Part shown: positions 62,284-64,000 of the stretch, one piece after another | Layout of the letters: each line of letters begins with the position of its first letter | How positions within the stretch are numbered: the stretch's first letter is position 1 | From: Acinetobacter sp. ANC 3903 | GTDB lineage: Bacteria > Pseudomonadota > Gammaproteobacteria > Pseudomonadales > Moraxellaceae | Assembly: GCF_002135315.1 (NCBI RefSeq) | Contig: NZ_NEGA01000002.1 | Location: 163,231 to 227,230 of the forward strand | Direction of reading: 5' to 3' | Length of the DNA stretch: 64,000 bases | Position numbers and translations under genes: made by a program | The notes under the pieces: model-generated | Database searches by the model: none | The model's input: only the letters and a program-made list of their open reading frames with translations | Told to the model about the DNA's origin: nothing

Positions 62284-62386
62284 TTCAATTTCCTAAACTA
62301 AAAAATGTATTATCAACTACATGATAAATAAACTGACTTGTTCTGCAATTTACCTTGTCTTTTTCTTCAGCGCAAATGCTGAGAGA

Positions 62387-63743
<1,357 letters not shown>

Positions 63744-64000
63744 ACCCGAATCGCGGATAAGACTTAACTTGAAAAACGGGAGGACTAGAGCCATCAGTTG
63801 AGTTACCACACCAAACTCACAACTCTAGTCCTTATGTTCAATAGTACCGAATTATTCTGTGTAATTGATGATTTCTTTCTTAAATTTGAAGCAACTTATT
63901 GGAAATTTCTAAAGCAAAGCAATCACTGCTTAAGAATCCGAAAAGCACAACTGAGTATCTCTGAAATCACCTTTATCGCCATTTGGTATAAGTGTTCTCA
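63744..64000 (+). mobile_element. Left part of an IS982-family insertion sequence
   Basis: The transposase gene starts at 63834 and runs off the window. The probable left terminal inverted repeat begins near 63744 with ACCCGAATCGCGGATAAG; the exact end is inferred, since the right end and target duplication are not visible. Between them, AGGACTAGAG (63781-63790) and CTCTAGTCCT (63823-63832) form a 10-base inverted repeat that could form a hairpin just ahead of the transposase start. Confidence 0.65.
63834..64000 (+). CDS. IS982-family transposase, N-terminal fragment
   Basis: Fifty-five codons are visible from the ATG at 63834: MFNSTELFCVIDDFFLKFEA, then a Trp/Lys-rich part and SISEITFIAIWYKCS. 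This matches the start of IS982-type DDE transposases common in Acinetobacter. The catalytic residues lie beyond the window, so intactness cannot be judged. Confidence 0.75.
   Translation, partial: MFNSTELFCVIDDFFLKFEATYWKFLKQSNHCLRIRKAQLSISEITFIAIWYKCS

Overview
The window looks like a chromosomal segment of an Acinetobacter species or a close relative (Moraxellaceae, Gammaproteobacteria). This rests on moderate-to-low GC, on gene families and gene order (lpt/kds block, tgt-yajC-secD-secF, a moaCB fusion, relA next to rlmD), and on a partial IS982-type transposase at the right edge. No rRNA, CRISPR array or prophage was seen. There is one tRNA gene, tRNA-Gly(GCC).

Region 1 (1-7.8 kb) is housekeeping: a partial hexapeptide acyltransferase, a YigZ/IMPACT protein, the Kdo/LPS-export operon kdsD-kdsC-lptC-lptA-lptB on the minus strand, then cysS, tRNA-Gly, a universal stress protein and a carboxymuconolactone decarboxylase-like protein.

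Region 2 (7.9-30.3 kb) is a nitrogen-acquisition block. On the minus strand it holds molybdate uptake (modABC), molybdenum cofactor synthesis (moeA, fused moaCB, moaE, moaD, moaA, mobA), assimilatory nitrate reductase (nasA), a fusion of a NirD-like small subunit to an NAD(P)/FAD oxidoreductase, the nitrite reductase large subunit (nirB) and a nitrate/nitrite MFS transporter. Divergently transcribed are nasT (an ANTAR antiterminator) and nasS (a nitrate sensor), then a TonB-dependent receptor, an amtB ammonium transporter and an unknown helical protein. Four sequences with the sigma-54 spacing GG-N10-GC lie in front of the transporter, nasT, moaA and amtB. The transporter leader RNA also carries two hexaloop hairpins of the kind ANTAR proteins bind. 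Together these suggest one NtrC/sigma-54 plus NasS/NasT circuit that controls nitrate use, cofactor supply and ammonium uptake.

Region 3 (30.3-42 kb) is mixed housekeeping: rsfS, a hydroxypyruvate isomerase/tartronate-semialdehyde reductase-like pair, a crotonase, a GacS/BarA hybrid kinase, cysM, a DEDDy exonuclease, rlmD and relA.

Region 4 (42.1-58.9 kb) is a 19-gene, tightly packed plus-strand operon of the aryl polyene (APE) type. It encodes type II ketosynthases, two ACPs, dehydratases, a ketoreductase, a ligase, an aromatic amino acid ammonia-lyase, glycosyl- and acyltransferases, a thioesterase, a LolA-like carrier, an MMPL exporter, a flavoprotein, a lipoprotein and a secreted small protein. 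It has architectural variations, including a ligase-dehydratase fusion and no methyltransferase.

Region 5 (59-64 kb) is secF, secD, yajC and tgt on the minus strand, then the left part of an IS982-family insertion sequence cut off by the window end.
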